Shown: one piece after another, positions 29,231 to 37,873 of the stretch
Layout: each line of letters begins with the position of its first letter
Numbering within the stretch: position 1 is the first letter of the stretch
NCBI GenBank assembly: GCA_000733915.1
Contig: JPOM01000001.1
Location: 1,426,001 to 1,490,000 of the forward strand
Source: Caulobacteraceae bacterium PMMR1
GTDB lineage: Bacteria > Pseudomonadota > Alphaproteobacteria > Caulobacterales > Caulobacteraceae
Length of the DNA: 64,000 bases
Reading direction: 5' to 3'
Program-made: the position numbers and the translations under genes
The notes under the pieces: generated by a model
Databases searched by the model: none
Seen by the model: only the letters and a program-made list of their open reading frames with translations
Told to the model about the DNA's origin: nothing

Positions 29231-30022
29231 TCAGATGGTGTCGCCCAGCCCCCGGTCGGGGGTCGAGGCGTCGGCGGCTCGAGGCGTATGTATGCCGCAT
29301 TCGCTCTTGTCGGAACCCGCCCAGCGCCCGGCCCGCACGTCCGCGTTGGGATCGTCCACCGCGCTGGTGCAGGGCCAGCAGCCCACCGAGGGGTAGCCGA
29401 AGGCCACCAGCGGATGGGGCGGGAGGTCGTGCCGGGCGGCGTAGGCGTCCAGCTCGGCCTTCGACAGATTGGCGAGGGGATTGTACTTCACGCGCCCGTC
29501 CTCGGCGCGCTCCACCACCGGCAGGCTGAGCCGCGCCCCGCCGTGGAACCGCTTGCGACCGGTGATCCAGGCGTCGAAGCCGCCCAGCGCCCGGTCGAGC
29601 GGCAGCACCTTGCGGATGCGGCAGCAGGCGTCGGTGTCGCTCTTCCAGAGGTCGGCCCTGGGATCGGCGACGGCAAGGTCGGCGAAGCTCGGGCGGATGT
29701 CGCGCACGTCCCTCAGGCCCAGCCGCTTGGCCAGGTTTTGGCGGTAGTCCAGCGTCTGGGCGAAGAGCTGGCCGGTATCCAAGAAGACGACCGGGATCGC
29801 CGGATCGACCTCGGCGGCCATGTGCAGCAGCACCGCGGACTCCGCCCCGAAGGACGACACCAGGGCCAGCCGGCCGGGGTGAGCGGCCAGGGCGGCGCGG
29901 ATGATCTCGACGGGGGCGGCGTGGCGGAGCCGGGCCCCTTCCCCGCCGAGCGAAGCCGGATCGGCCCGCTGAGCGGCGTCGCCGTCGCGCTCCCGCGGCG
30001 GGGGCGAAAGTCGGTTCATCAC
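29231..30022 (-). CDS. cysH: Adenylylsulfate (APS) reductase, CysH family with [4Fe-4S] cysteines
   Basis: Reduces activated sulfate to sulfite. The 263-residue protein has the PP-loop-like LVSSFGAESAVLLHMAAEVD, the cluster cysteines CC at 133-134 (TDACCRIRK) and C-x2-C at 215/218 (GCWPCTSAVD). The catalytic cysteine is in the ECGIH motif (C242). The cluster cysteines indicate that APS, not PAPS, is the substrate. In the KRF block the residue after F is His where many relatives have Gln. Its start overlaps the DUF934 stop. Confidence 0.94.
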   Translation of the reverse strand: MMNRLSPPPRERDGDAAQRADPASLGGEGARLRHAAPVEIIRAALAAHPGRLALVSSFGAESAVLLHMAAEVDPAIPVVFLDTGQLFAQTLDYRQNLAKRLGLRDVRDIRPSFADLAVADPRADLWKSDTDACCRIRKVLPLDRALGGFDAWITGRKRFHGGARLSLPVVERAEDGRVKYNPLANLSKAELDAYAARHDLPPHPLVAFGYPSVGCWPCTSAVDDPNADVRAGRWAGSDKSECGIHTPRAADASTPDRGLGDTI

Positions 30023-30525
30023 GACCTCCGTTCCGCCCAGGCGGGCGGGCGGGCGTCGGAGGCGGCCTGGTAGACGTGGCGGTAGAGGCTGAGCTTGGCC
30101 TCCAGCTGCTCGGGCGTCGTGCCGTCCGCGAAGACGAAGGCGTCCACGCCCACCCGCGCCAGAAGGTGCGCCTGCTCGCGCAACACCTCGCCCACCGCTC
30201 GCACCTCGCCCTTGAAGGCGTAGCGCTGTCGAAGGAGGGCGGCTGTGGAGTAGGCGCGGCCGTCGCGGAACTTCGGCAGGTTGAGCGCCACCATCGAGAG
30301 CCGCGGCAGGTCGTAGGCGAGGTCCTCCACCGCCTCCTCCGGCTGCAGCAACACGCCGATCCGAAGGCCCTCGTCCAGGAGCGCCGGTCCCTGCTGCTGG
30401 AAGCGCGCGAGCGGCATCAGCACCGCCGGGCCGTCCGGCAGCGGGCCGTCCAGCGGCGCCTCGGCGAAGGGATCGCGCGCCGCGATCACCGCACGCCCGC
30501 CTTCAAGCCGGATGAGCGTCGGCAT
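30019..30525 (-). CDS. DUF934 family protein of sulfate assimilation
   Basis: A 168-residue protein with the DUF934 core: GVLLQPEEAVEDLAYDLPRL, VALNLPKFRDGRAYSTAALL, RQRYAFKGEVRAVGEVLREQ and the Cys-free but conserved GVDAFVFADG. The function has not been established biochemically, but the family is almost always found between the sulfite reductase and CysH genes of proteobacteria, as here, and is thought to help sulfite reduction. It overlaps cysI by 23 bases and cysH by 4. Confidence 0.92.
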   Translation of the reverse strand: MPTLIRLEGGRAVIAARDPFAEAPLDGPLPDGPAVLMPLARFQQQGPALLDEGLRIGVLLQPEEAVEDLAYDLPRLSMVALNLPKFRDGRAYSTAALLRQRYAFKGEVRAVGEVLREQAHLLARVGVDAFVFADGTTPEQLEAKLSLYRHVYQAASDARPPAWAERRS

Positions 30526-32191
30526 AGACCGCCTCCTTGAAGGGCTGCAGCCCGACCCGGGCGTAGGTGTCCACGAAGCGCTCGCCCGGAGCGCGGGCCC
30601 GGCGATAAGCGCCCACGACGGCCTCCACCGCCTCGGCGACGCGGGCGTAGGGCAGCGCAGGGCCCAAAAGGTCGCCCAGACGCGAACGGTCGCCGGCGGC
30701 GTCCCCGTCCGCCTCGCCCCCCAGGGTCAGCTGGTAGAACTCTTCTCCGCGCTTATCGACGCCCAGGATGCCGATGTGGCCCACGTGGTGGTGTCCGCAG
30801 GCGTTGATGCAGCCGGAGATCTTGATCTTCAGCTCGCCCACGTCCTCGGCGAGTTCGGGGTCGGCGAAGCGGGCCGCGATCTGCTGGGCGATGGGGATGG
30901 CCCGTGCATTGGCCAGGGCGCAGTAGTCCAGGCCCGGACAGGCGATGATGTCGCTGGCGAGGTCGAGGTTGGGCGTGGCCAGCCCGATCTCGGCCAGTCT
31001 CGCGTGCACCGCTGGCACGTCGTCGAGCGCCACATGCGGCAGCACGAGGTTCTGCGCATAGGTCAGGCGCACCTCGTCGAAGCTGAACCGCGCCGCCAGC
31101 TCGGCGATGGCGTCCATCTGGTCCGCAGAGCAGTCGCCGGGAACCTCGCCGGGAGTCTTCAGGGCGATGTTCACGAGCGCATAGCCGGCCTGCTTGTGCG
31201 CCACGACGTTGCGCCGGGCGAAGCGGGCGAAGGCCGGATCGGCCGCCTTGGCCGCTTCGAAGGCTGCCGAACGGGCCGGACGCGCCTCGAAGGCGGGCGC
31301 TCCGAAGGCGCCGCGGATGCGGGCGAGCTCATCGTCGGGCAAATCGACCGCGGCGTGGTCCATGGCGCGCCACTCGGCCTCGACTTGACGGCCGAACTCC
31401 TCTGCGCCCAGGCTCTGCACCAGGACCTTGATGCGCGCCTTGTGGATGTTGTCGCGCCGGCCGTGGCGATTGTAGACCCGCAGGATCGCAGCCACGTAGC
31501 TCAGCAGGTGCTGTGCAGGCAGGTGCTCGCGGATGGTCTGGCCGAGGATGGGCGTGCGTCCGAGCCCGCCGCCGACCAGAACCCCGAACCCAAGCGCGCC
31601 GTCGCGATTGCGACGAAGCTTCAGACCGATGTCATAAACCCTTACTGCCGTTCGATCTCTCGCCGAAGCGGTGACAGCGATTTTGAACTTGCGCGGCAGA
31701 TAGCTGAACTCGGGGTGGACGGTGGACCACTGCCGGAGCGCCTCGGTCCAGACGCGCGGGTCGTCGACCTCGTCCGCCACCGCGCCCGCATAAGGGTCCG
31801 AGGTGATGTTGCGAATGGTGTTGCCCGAAGTCTGGATGGCGTGCAGCCCGACCTCCGCCAGGCTGTCCAGGATGTCGGGGGCGTCCTTTAGCCGGATCCA
31901 GTGCAGCTGCAGGTTCGTGCGCGTCGTGAAGTGGCCGTAGCCGCGATCCCACGTCCGCGCGACGTGCGCCAGCCGGTGCAGCTTGGCGGAGTTCAGCGAC
32001 CCATAGGGGATCGCGATGCGCAGCATATAGGCGTGCAGCTGCAGATAGAGGCCGTTCATGAGCCGCAAAGGCTTGAACTGATCCTCGCTCAGCTCGCCGG
32101 AGAGGCGCCGGGCCACCTGGGCGCGGAACTCCGCGCAACGGTCGGCGACGATGTCGCGGTCGATCTGGTCGTAGCGGTACATCGCGCTCAC
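30503..32191 (-). CDS. cysI: Assimilatory sulfite (nitrite/sulfite) reductase hemoprotein
   Basis: Siroheme-[4Fe-4S] enzyme that reduces sulfite to sulfide with six electrons. The 562-residue protein has two ferredoxin-like plus siroheme half-domains. The cluster cysteines are in CPGLDYCALANARA and KISGCINACGHHHVGHIGIL (C-x5-C and C-x3-C). Basic siroheme-site residues lie in HFTTRTNLQLHWIRL and SGNTIRNITSDPYAG. The ATG overlaps the upstream DUF2849 stop by four bases. The electron donor is probably ferredoxin or the adjacent fpr product, as there is no cysJ. Confidence 0.95.
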   Translation of the reverse strand: MSAMYRYDQIDRDIVADRCAEFRAQVARRLSGELSEDQFKPLRLMNGLYLQLHAYMLRIAIPYGSLNSAKLHRLAHVARTWDRGYGHFTTRTNLQLHWIRLKDAPDILDSLAEVGLHAIQTSGNTIRNITSDPYAGAVADEVDDPRVWTEALRQWSTVHPEFSYLPRKFKIAVTASARDRTAVRVYDIGLKLRRNRDGALGFGVLVGGGLGRTPILGQTIREHLPAQHLLSYVAAILRVYNRHGRRDNIHKARIKVLVQSLGAEEFGRQVEAEWRAMDHAAVDLPDDELARIRGAFGAPAFEARPARSAAFEAAKAADPAFARFARRNVVAHKQAGYALVNIALKTPGEVPGDCSADQMDAIAELAARFSFDEVRLTYAQNLVLPHVALDDVPAVHARLAEIGLATPNLDLASDIIACPGLDYCALANARAIPIAQQIAARFADPELAEDVGELKIKISGCINACGHHHVGHIGILGVDKRGEEFYQLTLGGEADGDAAGDRSRLGDLLGPALPYARVAEAVEAVVGAYRRARAPGERFVDTYARVGLQPFKEAVYADAHPA

Positions 32192-32547
32192 TTCTTTCGG
32201 ATCAGGCCGAGGCGTCCGGCCGAGCGCGCCGCGCCCGTGGCGGCTTGCATGGCGCGGATCACCGCCCCGCCTTCCGCCTGCTTGCCCAGGTCGGGATGGA
32301 TGGTCGGGCCGAGCGCGCGCACCCGCTCGCGGAAGGCCACGGGCACGAGGACGCCGTCCGCCTCCTCGAGGTCAATCAGGTACGGGTCCACGACAACGGT
32401 GGGCTGGGCGCGCGCAAGGGCCGCCGCCGCCTCGGCGGGCCCGGACTCGGCGAAGAGCTCCGCGTCGGCGAAGCGCCTGACCCAACGGCCCTCGCACCAG
32501 AACACGACGTCGCCGTCGTCCAGGCGATTTGCGGTGAGGGCTTTCAC
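32188..32547 (-). CDS. DUF2849 family protein of the cys operon
   Basis: A 119-residue protein beginning KALTANRLDDGDVVFWCEGR and ending with a basic KK tail. The block DPYLIDLEEADGVLVPVAFR is typical of the family. The biochemical role is unknown. The gene is consistently found between the siroheme methyltransferase and sulfite reductase genes in alphaproteobacteria, which implies a part in sulfite reduction or siroheme handling. It overlaps both neighbours by four bases. Confidence 0.9.
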   Translation of the reverse strand: MKALTANRLDDGDVVFWCEGRWVRRFADAELFAESGPAEAAAALARAQPTVVVDPYLIDLEEADGVLVPVAFRERVRALGPTIHPDLGKQAEGGAVIRAMQAATGAARSAGRLGLIRKK

Positions 32548-33413
32548 GCGCCCCTCCGCCTGGCGCCGAGGGCGGGCCCTTCCCCGGCGAGGGCGGCAAG
32601 CGCCGCGGCTCGGAGGCTGTCGCGCGCGGGAGCGAGCCTCTCAGCCACGCCTGCCGCCTCGCCCACGATCAGCACCGCCGGGCCGTCGAGGTCCGCCACC
32701 GCCTCGGGTAAGGTGGCGAGCGTCGCCAGGCGGCTCCGCTGGCCGGGGAGCGAGGCGTTCTCGACCACCGCGACGGGGGTGCCGGGCGCGCGCCCGGCCG
32801 CGATCAGCCGCTCGGCGATCGTCCCCGCCGTGGACACCGCCATGTAGAAGACCACGGTGTGATTGGGCCGCGCCAGGCTCACCCAATCTAGGTCGGGGGC
32901 GCGACCCTCAGGGGCGGCGTGACCCGTCGCCAGCGTCACGGCCTGGGCCAGCCCGCGGTGGGTCAGGGGCGCGCCGACGGCTGCAGCCGCAGCCAAGCCG
33001 GCGGTGATCCCGGGCACGACCTCGCAGGCGACGCCAGCCTCCAGGCAAGCGATCAGCTCCTCGCCGCCGCGGCCGAACACGAAGGGATCGCCGCCCTTCA
33101 GCCTCACGACCGTCTGGCCCTCGCCGGCAAGCGCCACGAGGAGCGCGCAGATGTCGTCCTGGGGCAGGCTGTGGTTCGACTTGCGCTTGCCGACGTAGAG
33201 TCGCCGGGCGTCGGGCCGGGCGAGGTCCAAGATCGCTTCCGGCACGAGGCGGTCGTGCACGACCACGTCGGCTGCGGCGAGCGCGCGCGCGGCCTTGAGC
33301 GTCAGGAGCTCCGGGTCGCCAGGACCTGCGCCCACCAGCCAGACCTTGCCCGCATGCGCCGGCGTCCCGCCGGACAGGGGCGCAAGATGGCGGGCGGAGC
33401 GTGGGCGGGACAT
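32544..33413 (-). CDS. cobA: Uroporphyrinogen-III C-methyltransferase (siroheme synthesis)
   Basis: SAM-dependent enzyme making precorrin-2 for siroheme, the CysI cofactor. The 289-residue protein has the P1 loop VWLVGAGPGDPELLTLKAAR, the P2 loop VVRLKGGDPFVFGRGGEEL, VVPGITAGLAAAAAVGAPLT and FYMAVSTAG. It resembles the C-terminal half of CysG only. The ferrochelatase/dehydrogenase half is absent and must be encoded elsewhere. ATG at 33413 was chosen over an upstream open frame because the family sequence begins shortly after it. It is the first gene of the sulfate operon. Confidence 0.94.
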   Translation of the reverse strand: MSRPRSARHLAPLSGGTPAHAGKVWLVGAGPGDPELLTLKAARALAAADVVVHDRLVPEAILDLARPDARRLYVGKRKSNHSLPQDDICALLVALAGEGQTVVRLKGGDPFVFGRGGEELIACLEAGVACEVVPGITAGLAAAAAVGAPLTHRGLAQAVTLATGHAAPEGRAPDLDWVSLARPNHTVVFYMAVSTAGTIAERLIAAGRAPGTPVAVVENASLPGQRSRLATLATLPEAVADLDGPAVLIVGEAAGVAERLAPARDSLRAAALAALAGEGPALGARRRGA

Positions 33414-33602
33414 CGGGAGAGCCTGGTCCTCATGCGCGTCGTCACGCCCCCGGCCATTGCGGAAAGGCGGAGCGGACCTAACAAGGTCCACCCCGCCGCC
33501 GCCCGGAACCGAGGGCCTTCTACGGCGCCGGATGCTTGCAAAGTGGGCGGTCGCGGGCCACCTCGCAAACGACCAAGTCTTCAGGGGGCATCAGCAAATC
33601 TG

Positions 33603-34547
33603 ATGGAGCGTCGTCGCCTGCCGCCCTTGAACGCGCTACGTGCGTTCGAGGCTGCGGCCCGTCACATGAACTTCAGCCGCGCGGCGGACGAGCTGTCGGT
33701 CACGCCGGGCGCGGTAAGCCAGCAGATTCAGAACCTCGAGGACTATATCGGCGCAGCGCTTTTCCGGCGCACGCCGAAGGGCCTGCTCCTGACCGACGCC
33801 GCCCAGACCGCCCTGCCTGCGCTCCGCGAAGCCTTCGACCGCCTGGCCGAGGCTGCGTCCCAGCTGACCGCCAATGTCGACGGGCGGCGCGTGACCGTGT
33901 CCGCCCCGCCCTCCTTCGCGGCCAAGTGGCTGGTGCCGCGGCTCGGGCGCTTCGAGCAGGCCCACCCGGAGGTGGACGTCTGGCTGTCGGCCGGCATGGA
34001 GCTGGTGGACTTCGCCAACGGCGAAATCGACTTGGCGGTGCGCTATGGCTCGGGTCGCTATCCGGGGCTGGAGGTGACGCGCCTGATGTCGGAGACGGTG
34101 GGGCCCGTCGCCGCCCCGGCCCTCCTGGCCGAAAAGCCGCTGCGCACGCCCGAGGATCTGGCTCACCACGTCCTGCTTCACGACGGCTCGCCCGATGCCG
34201 ACGAGAGCTGCCCGGACTGGTCCATGTGGCTGGCGGCGCGCGGCGTGAAGGGGGTCGACGGCGCCCGCGGACCGCGCTTCAACCAGTCGAGCCTGGTCAT
34301 CGAGGCGGCGATCAGCGGCCGGGGGGTGGCGCTCGCCAAGTCCGCTCTGGCCCAGAACGACCTCGACACCGGCAAGCTGGTGGCGCCGCTGCAGATCTCG
34401 ACCGCCGTCGACTTCGCCTACTATGTGGTGCACCCCAAGGCGAAGGGGCGCATGAAGCAGGTGCGGGCCTTCGTGAGCTGGCTCCAGGCCGAGGCCGCCC
34501 AGCACGAGGCGGCGCTCCGCGCCCTCGACATCGGCGCCGGCATCTGA
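33603..34547 (+). CDS. LysR-family transcriptional regulator (GcvA-like)
   Basis: A 314-residue LysR regulator. The winged helix-turn-helix covers residues 1-62 (LPPLNALRAFEAAARHMNFS, VTPGAVSQQIQNLEDYIGAA). The effector domain continues with VSAPPSFAAKWLVPRLGRFE and SLVIEAAISGRGVALAKSAL, the GcvA/AmpR-like subgroup. The ATG at 33603 was chosen because the helix-turn-helix follows at once. A long open frame extends upstream, but it is antisense to cobA. It is divergent from the sulfate operon across 189 bp and only 13 bases from chorismate mutase, so it could control either side. Confidence 0.93.
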   Translation: MERRRLPPLNALRAFEAAARHMNFSRAADELSVTPGAVSQQIQNLEDYIGAALFRRTPKGLLLTDAAQTALPALREAFDRLAEAASQLTANVDGRRVTVSAPPSFAAKWLVPRLGRFEQAHPEVDVWLSAGMELVDFANGEIDLAVRYGSGRYPGLEVTRLMSETVGPVAAPALLAEKPLRTPEDLAHHVLLHDGSPDADESCPDWSMWLAARGVKGVDGARGPRFNQSSLVIEAAISGRGVALAKSALAQNDLDTGKLVAPLQISTAVDFAYYVVHPKAKGRMKQVRAFVSWLQAEAAQHEAALRALDIGAGI

Positions 34548-34560
34548 CAGCCACGCCGGC

Positions 34561-34902
34561 ATGAGCGATCCGACCCGTCCGACGTCCCTCGCCGTCGATC
34601 CGCGCCCTGCGCCGGAGGCCTGCCAGACCATGGCGGAGGTCCGCGTCGGGGTGGACGCGCTGGACCGCGCGCTCGTCCAGCTCCTGGCCGAGCGCCAGCG
34701 CTACATGGACGCTGCCGCGCGCATCAAGGGCGACCGGGGCGTGGTGCGCGATGCGGCCCGCATCGAGGACGTCGTGGCCAAGGTGAAGGCGAGCGCGCGC
34801 ACGGCCGGCCTTTCGGAGGCCATCGCCGAACCCGTCTGGCGCACCCTGATCGACCGCTGCATCGCCTATGAGTTCGGCGTCTGGGACCGGCTGCGGGGCT
34901 GA
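34561..34902 (+). CDS. Monofunctional chorismate mutase (AroQ class)
   Basis: Converts chorismate to prephenate for phenylalanine and tyrosine. The 113-residue all-alpha protein has the AroQ pattern: RVGVDALDRALVQLLAERQR on helix 1, RYMDAAARIKGDRGVVRDAA with the catalytic Arg/Lys, and PVWRTLIDRCIAYEF on the last helix. The 25-residue N-terminal extension before the helix is disordered-looking. It lies 13 bases after the LysR gene and 44 bases before the ATP-grasp gene, all in the same direction. Confidence 0.92.
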   Translation: MSDPTRPTSLAVDPRPAPEACQTMAEVRVGVDALDRALVQLLAERQRYMDAAARIKGDRGVVRDAARIEDVVAKVKASARTAGLSEAIAEPVWRTLIDRCIAYEFGVWDRLRG

Positions 34903-34946
34903 GGCGCCCTTGACCCGCCCGTCTCCGGCGTGATTTGCCGCCCCCT

Positions 34947-35882
34947 ATGGACGCCGCTCTCCCCGACCTCGCCGTGTTCTACGAGCACCCGCAGTGGTTC
35001 CGGCCGCTGTTCGAGGTGCTGGACCGGCGCCGGCTGAACTGGACGGCGATCCCGATCCAGGACCACGTGTTTGATCCCGCCGACCGCCGACCGCCAGCGC
35101 GGGTCGTGCTGAACCGGCTGGCCATGTCGTCCTTCCTGCGCCAGTCGGAGCACGCGCTCTTCTACACCCAGGCGGTGCTCGACCACTGGGCGGGGGCGGG
35201 GGCGCAGGTCGTGAACGGCGCGGGCGTCCTGAACTACGACCTGAACAAGGCCCGCCAGCTCAGCCTGTTCGCGCGCCTTGGCCTCGCCATTCCTAAGACC
35301 CGGGTGGCGCACCGGCGCGAGGACACGCCCCGCCTGGCCGCCGAGATCGGCTATCCTGTGCTGGTGAAGGCCAATGTGGGCGGCTCGGGCGCGGGCATGA
35401 TCCGCTATGACGATCCCGACCAGCTGGCGGAGGACGCCGCCTCGTGCCTCACCCCCGTGGGCGTGGACGGCGTGGCGCTGGTGCAGGCCTATGTGCCGGC
35501 GCGCGGCGGCCGGGTGATCCGCTGCGAGGTGCTGGCCGGGCGCCTGCTCTACGCCATCGCCCTGGACGGCGCGGGCTCGACCTTCGACCTTTGCCCGGCC
35601 GACGTCTGCATGGTGGACAAGCCCAGCGTCACCATCAGCGCCTTCGAGCCGCCGCCGGAGATCGCCGCCGCCGTGGAGCGGGTCGCAGCGGCGGCGGGCC
35701 TGGATGTCGGGGGGATCGAGTACATGATCGACGACCGGGACGGCGCGCCCCGCTTCTATGACCTGAACGCGCTTTCCAACTTCGTCGCCAAGCCGCTGGA
35801 AGTGCTGGGCTGGGACCCGCACGAGCGCCTGGTCGACGAGCTGCAGCGCCGGATCGGCGAGGGAGCGCGCGCGGCCGCATGA
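34947..35882 (+). CDS. ATP-grasp ligase-like protein (RimK/D-Ala ligase fold)
   Basis: A 311-residue ATP-grasp protein. The pre-ATP-grasp half (1-110) has YEHPQWFRPLFEVLDRRRLN and ends at NYDLNKARQLSLFARLGLA. The ATP-grasp half has the glycine-rich loop YPVLVKANVGGSGAGMIRYD, VQAYVPARGGRVIRCEVLAG and the metal-site block RFYDLNALSNFVA. Such enzymes form an amide or ester from a carboxylate and an amine or thiol using ATP. The substrate is unknown. ATG at 34947 is preferred to a TTG twelve bases upstream. It overlaps the next gene (ATGA), so the two act together. Confidence 0.85.
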   Translation: MDAALPDLAVFYEHPQWFRPLFEVLDRRRLNWTAIPIQDHVFDPADRRPPARVVLNRLAMSSFLRQSEHALFYTQAVLDHWAGAGAQVVNGAGVLNYDLNKARQLSLFARLGLAIPKTRVAHRREDTPRLAAEIGYPVLVKANVGGSGAGMIRYDDPDQLAEDAASCLTPVGVDGVALVQAYVPARGGRVIRCEVLAGRLLYAIALDGAGSTFDLCPADVCMVDKPSVTISAFEPPPEIAAAVERVAAAAGLDVGGIEYMIDDRDGAPRFYDLNALSNFVAKPLEVLGWDPHERLVDELQRRIGEGARAAA

Positions 35883-36916
35883 GATACGGTTTCTGGACTC
35901 CCGTCTTCGGCGGCTGGCTGCGCAACGTGCGCGACGAGGGCATGAGCGCGAGCTGGGACTATGTCAGCCGCCTGTGCCGCCGCGCGGAGCAGATCGGCTA
36001 TGACCTGACGCTCGTCGCCGAGCTGAATCTGAACGACATCAAAGGGATCGAGCAACCCGCGCTCGACGCCTGGTCCACCGCCGCAGCCCTCGCCGCCGTC
36101 ACCGAGCGGCTGGAGCTGATGGTGGCGGTGCGACCCAACTTCCACCACCCGGCGCTCCTGGCCAAGCAGGCGGCCAACATCGACAACATCGCGGGCGGGC
36201 GGCTGGCGCTGAACGTCGTATCCTCCTGGTGGGCGCAGGAAGCCGAGAGCTACGGCCTGCAGTTCGACCAGCACGACGACCGCTATGCGCGCACGTCGGA
36301 GTGGCTGGACGTGGTGGACGGCCTCTGGCGGGAACCGCGCTTCACGTACCAGGGACAACGCTACCAGCTTCAGGACGCGATCTGCGCGCCCAAGCCTGTG
36401 CGCAAGCCGGTGATCTACGCGGGCGGCGAATCGGAAGCCGCCAAGTCGATGATCGCCGCCCAGTGCGACGCCTACGTCATGCATGGCGACACGCCCGAGG
36501 TGATCGCGCCCAAGATCGCCGACATGCGCGCCCGCCGCGACGCCGCAGGCAAGCCGCCGATGATCTACGGCATGGCGGCCTACGCCATTGTGCGCGACAC
36601 CAAAGCGGAGGCGAAGTCGGAGGTTGAGCGGATCACGACCCTTGATCCCGCCGCGCCCGGTTTCGCCAACTTCGACCAGTGGCTCTCCGGCACCCAGCTG
36701 GAGCGCGAGCTGAAGATCCAGGAGTACAGCGTCTCCAACCGCGGCCTGCGGCCCGGTCTGGTCGGCACGCCCGAGCAGGTGCGGGCGCGCATCGCGGAGT
36801 TCGAGGCCGCGGGCGTTGACCTGCTCCTGCTCCAGATGAGCCCGCAGCTGGAAGAGATGGAGCGCTTCGCCGCAACGGTGATCGCCCCCGTGGCGGAACA
36901 TAGCGCGCCGGCTTAA
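35879..36916 (+). CDS. Luciferase-like (LLM class) flavin-dependent monooxygenase
   Basis: A 345-residue bacterial-luciferase-fold oxygenase that would use reduced FMN and O2. Visible blocks are RYGFWTPVFGGWLRNVRDEG, DLTLVAELNLNDIKGIEQPA, VAVRPNFHHPALLAKQAANI, DNIAGGRLALNVVSSWWAQE and YAGGESEAAKSMIAAQCDAY. It is nearest in feel to the SsuD/SfnG group that acts on organosulfur or organonitrogen compounds, but the substrate is unknown. It overlaps the ATP-grasp gene and ends 45 bases before cyoA. No flavin reductase is adjacent. Confidence 0.88.
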   Translation: MRYGFWTPVFGGWLRNVRDEGMSASWDYVSRLCRRAEQIGYDLTLVAELNLNDIKGIEQPALDAWSTAAALAAVTERLELMVAVRPNFHHPALLAKQAANIDNIAGGRLALNVVSSWWAQEAESYGLQFDQHDDRYARTSEWLDVVDGLWREPRFTYQGQRYQLQDAICAPKPVRKPVIYAGGESEAAKSMIAAQCDAYVMHGDTPEVIAPKIADMRARRDAAGKPPMIYGMAAYAIVRDTKAEAKSEVERITTLDPAAPGFANFDQWLSGTQLERELKIQEYSVSNRGLRPGLVGTPEQVRARIAEFEAAGVDLLLLQMSPQLEEMERFAATVIAPVAEHSAPA

Positions 36917-36961
36917 GGTTCAGGTCGCGCGGGCGGGACCTTGCGGGCCGGCGGACCGGAA

Positions 36962-37873
36962 ATGGCCAGGCGTTCGATATCGGGTTGCGATAGACTGATC
37001 GTCCTTGGCCTGGCGGCGGTGTCCCTGTTCGGCTGCTCCGGCGTTCTGAACCCGGCCGGCCCCGTCGGGCGCGACGACGCGATCATCCTAATCGACGCGC
37101 TCTTGATCATGCTGGCGATCGTGATCCCCACGATCCTGCTCGCCTTCTGGATGGCCTGGCGCTATCGCGCGTCCAACACCAAGGTCGAGTACCTGCCGAA
37201 CTGGTCCTACTCGGGCCGCATCGAGGCGGTGGTCTGGTCGGTGCCGATCCTGACCATCATCTTCATCAGCGGTGTGATCTGGATCGGCTCCAACCGGCTA
37301 GACCCCTACCGCCCCCTCCCCTCCAAGACGCCGCCCGAAGAGGTCCAGGTGGTGGCGCTCGATTGGAAGTGGCTGTTCCTCTATCCGCGCGAGGGCGTGG
37401 CCACCGTGAACCAGCTGGTGGTGCCTGCGGGCGCGCCGGTGCATTTCCAGATCACCTCGGCCAGCGTCTTCAATGTCTTCTTCATCCCGCGCCTGGGCTC
37501 GATGATCTATGCCATGCCGGGGATGACATCGCGGTTGTGGCTGCAAGCCGATCGACCGGGGGTGCTCTGGGGCCAGTCGGCGCATTTCAGCGGCGACGGC
37601 TTTTCCGACATGCAGTTTCAGGTCCGAAGCGTCGCCCCCGGCGAGTTCGCCGCCTGGGCGCAGCAGGCGAAGAGCGCGGGCCCGCCGCTGAACGAAGCGG
37701 CCTACGCGCGCCTCACCCGGCAGAGCCAGCACGTCCCGCCCATGAGCTTCAGCCGGTTCGACCCCGACCTGTTCAAGTTGATCGCGTCCCAGAAGGTGGC
37801 GCCCGGACCCGGCCCGGAGCCAGAGAACCCGAGCCACGCCGGCCGCGTAACCTCCACGGGGGGGCGTCACTGA
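36962..37873 (+). CDS. cyoA: Cytochrome o ubiquinol oxidase subunit II
   Basis: Periplasm-facing subunit of the heme-copper quinol oxidase. The 303-residue protein has a lipoprotein signal with lipobox LFGC (C25), two membrane helices (about 40-65 and 85-110) and a cupredoxin-like domain. [19 protein letters not shown] lacks the CuA cysteines and histidines of cytochrome c oxidases, so quinol is the electron donor. ATG at 36962 was chosen to give the signal peptide directly. The stop overlaps the cyoB start (TGATG). Confidence 0.95.
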   Translation: MARRSISGCDRLIVLGLAAVSLFGCSGVLNPAGPVGRDDAIILIDALLIMLAIVIPTILLAFWMAWRYRASNTKVEYLPNWSYSGRIEAVVWSVPILTIIFISGVIWIGSNRLDPYRPLPSKTPPEEVQVVALDWKWLFLYPREGVATVNQLVVPAGAPVHFQITSASVFNVFFIPRLGSMIYAMPGMTSRLWLQADRPGVLWGQSAHFSGDGFSDMQFQVRSVAPGEFAAWAQQAKSAGPPLNEAAYARLTRQSQHVPPMSFSRFDPDLFKLIASQKVAPGPGPEPENPSHAGRVTSTGGRH

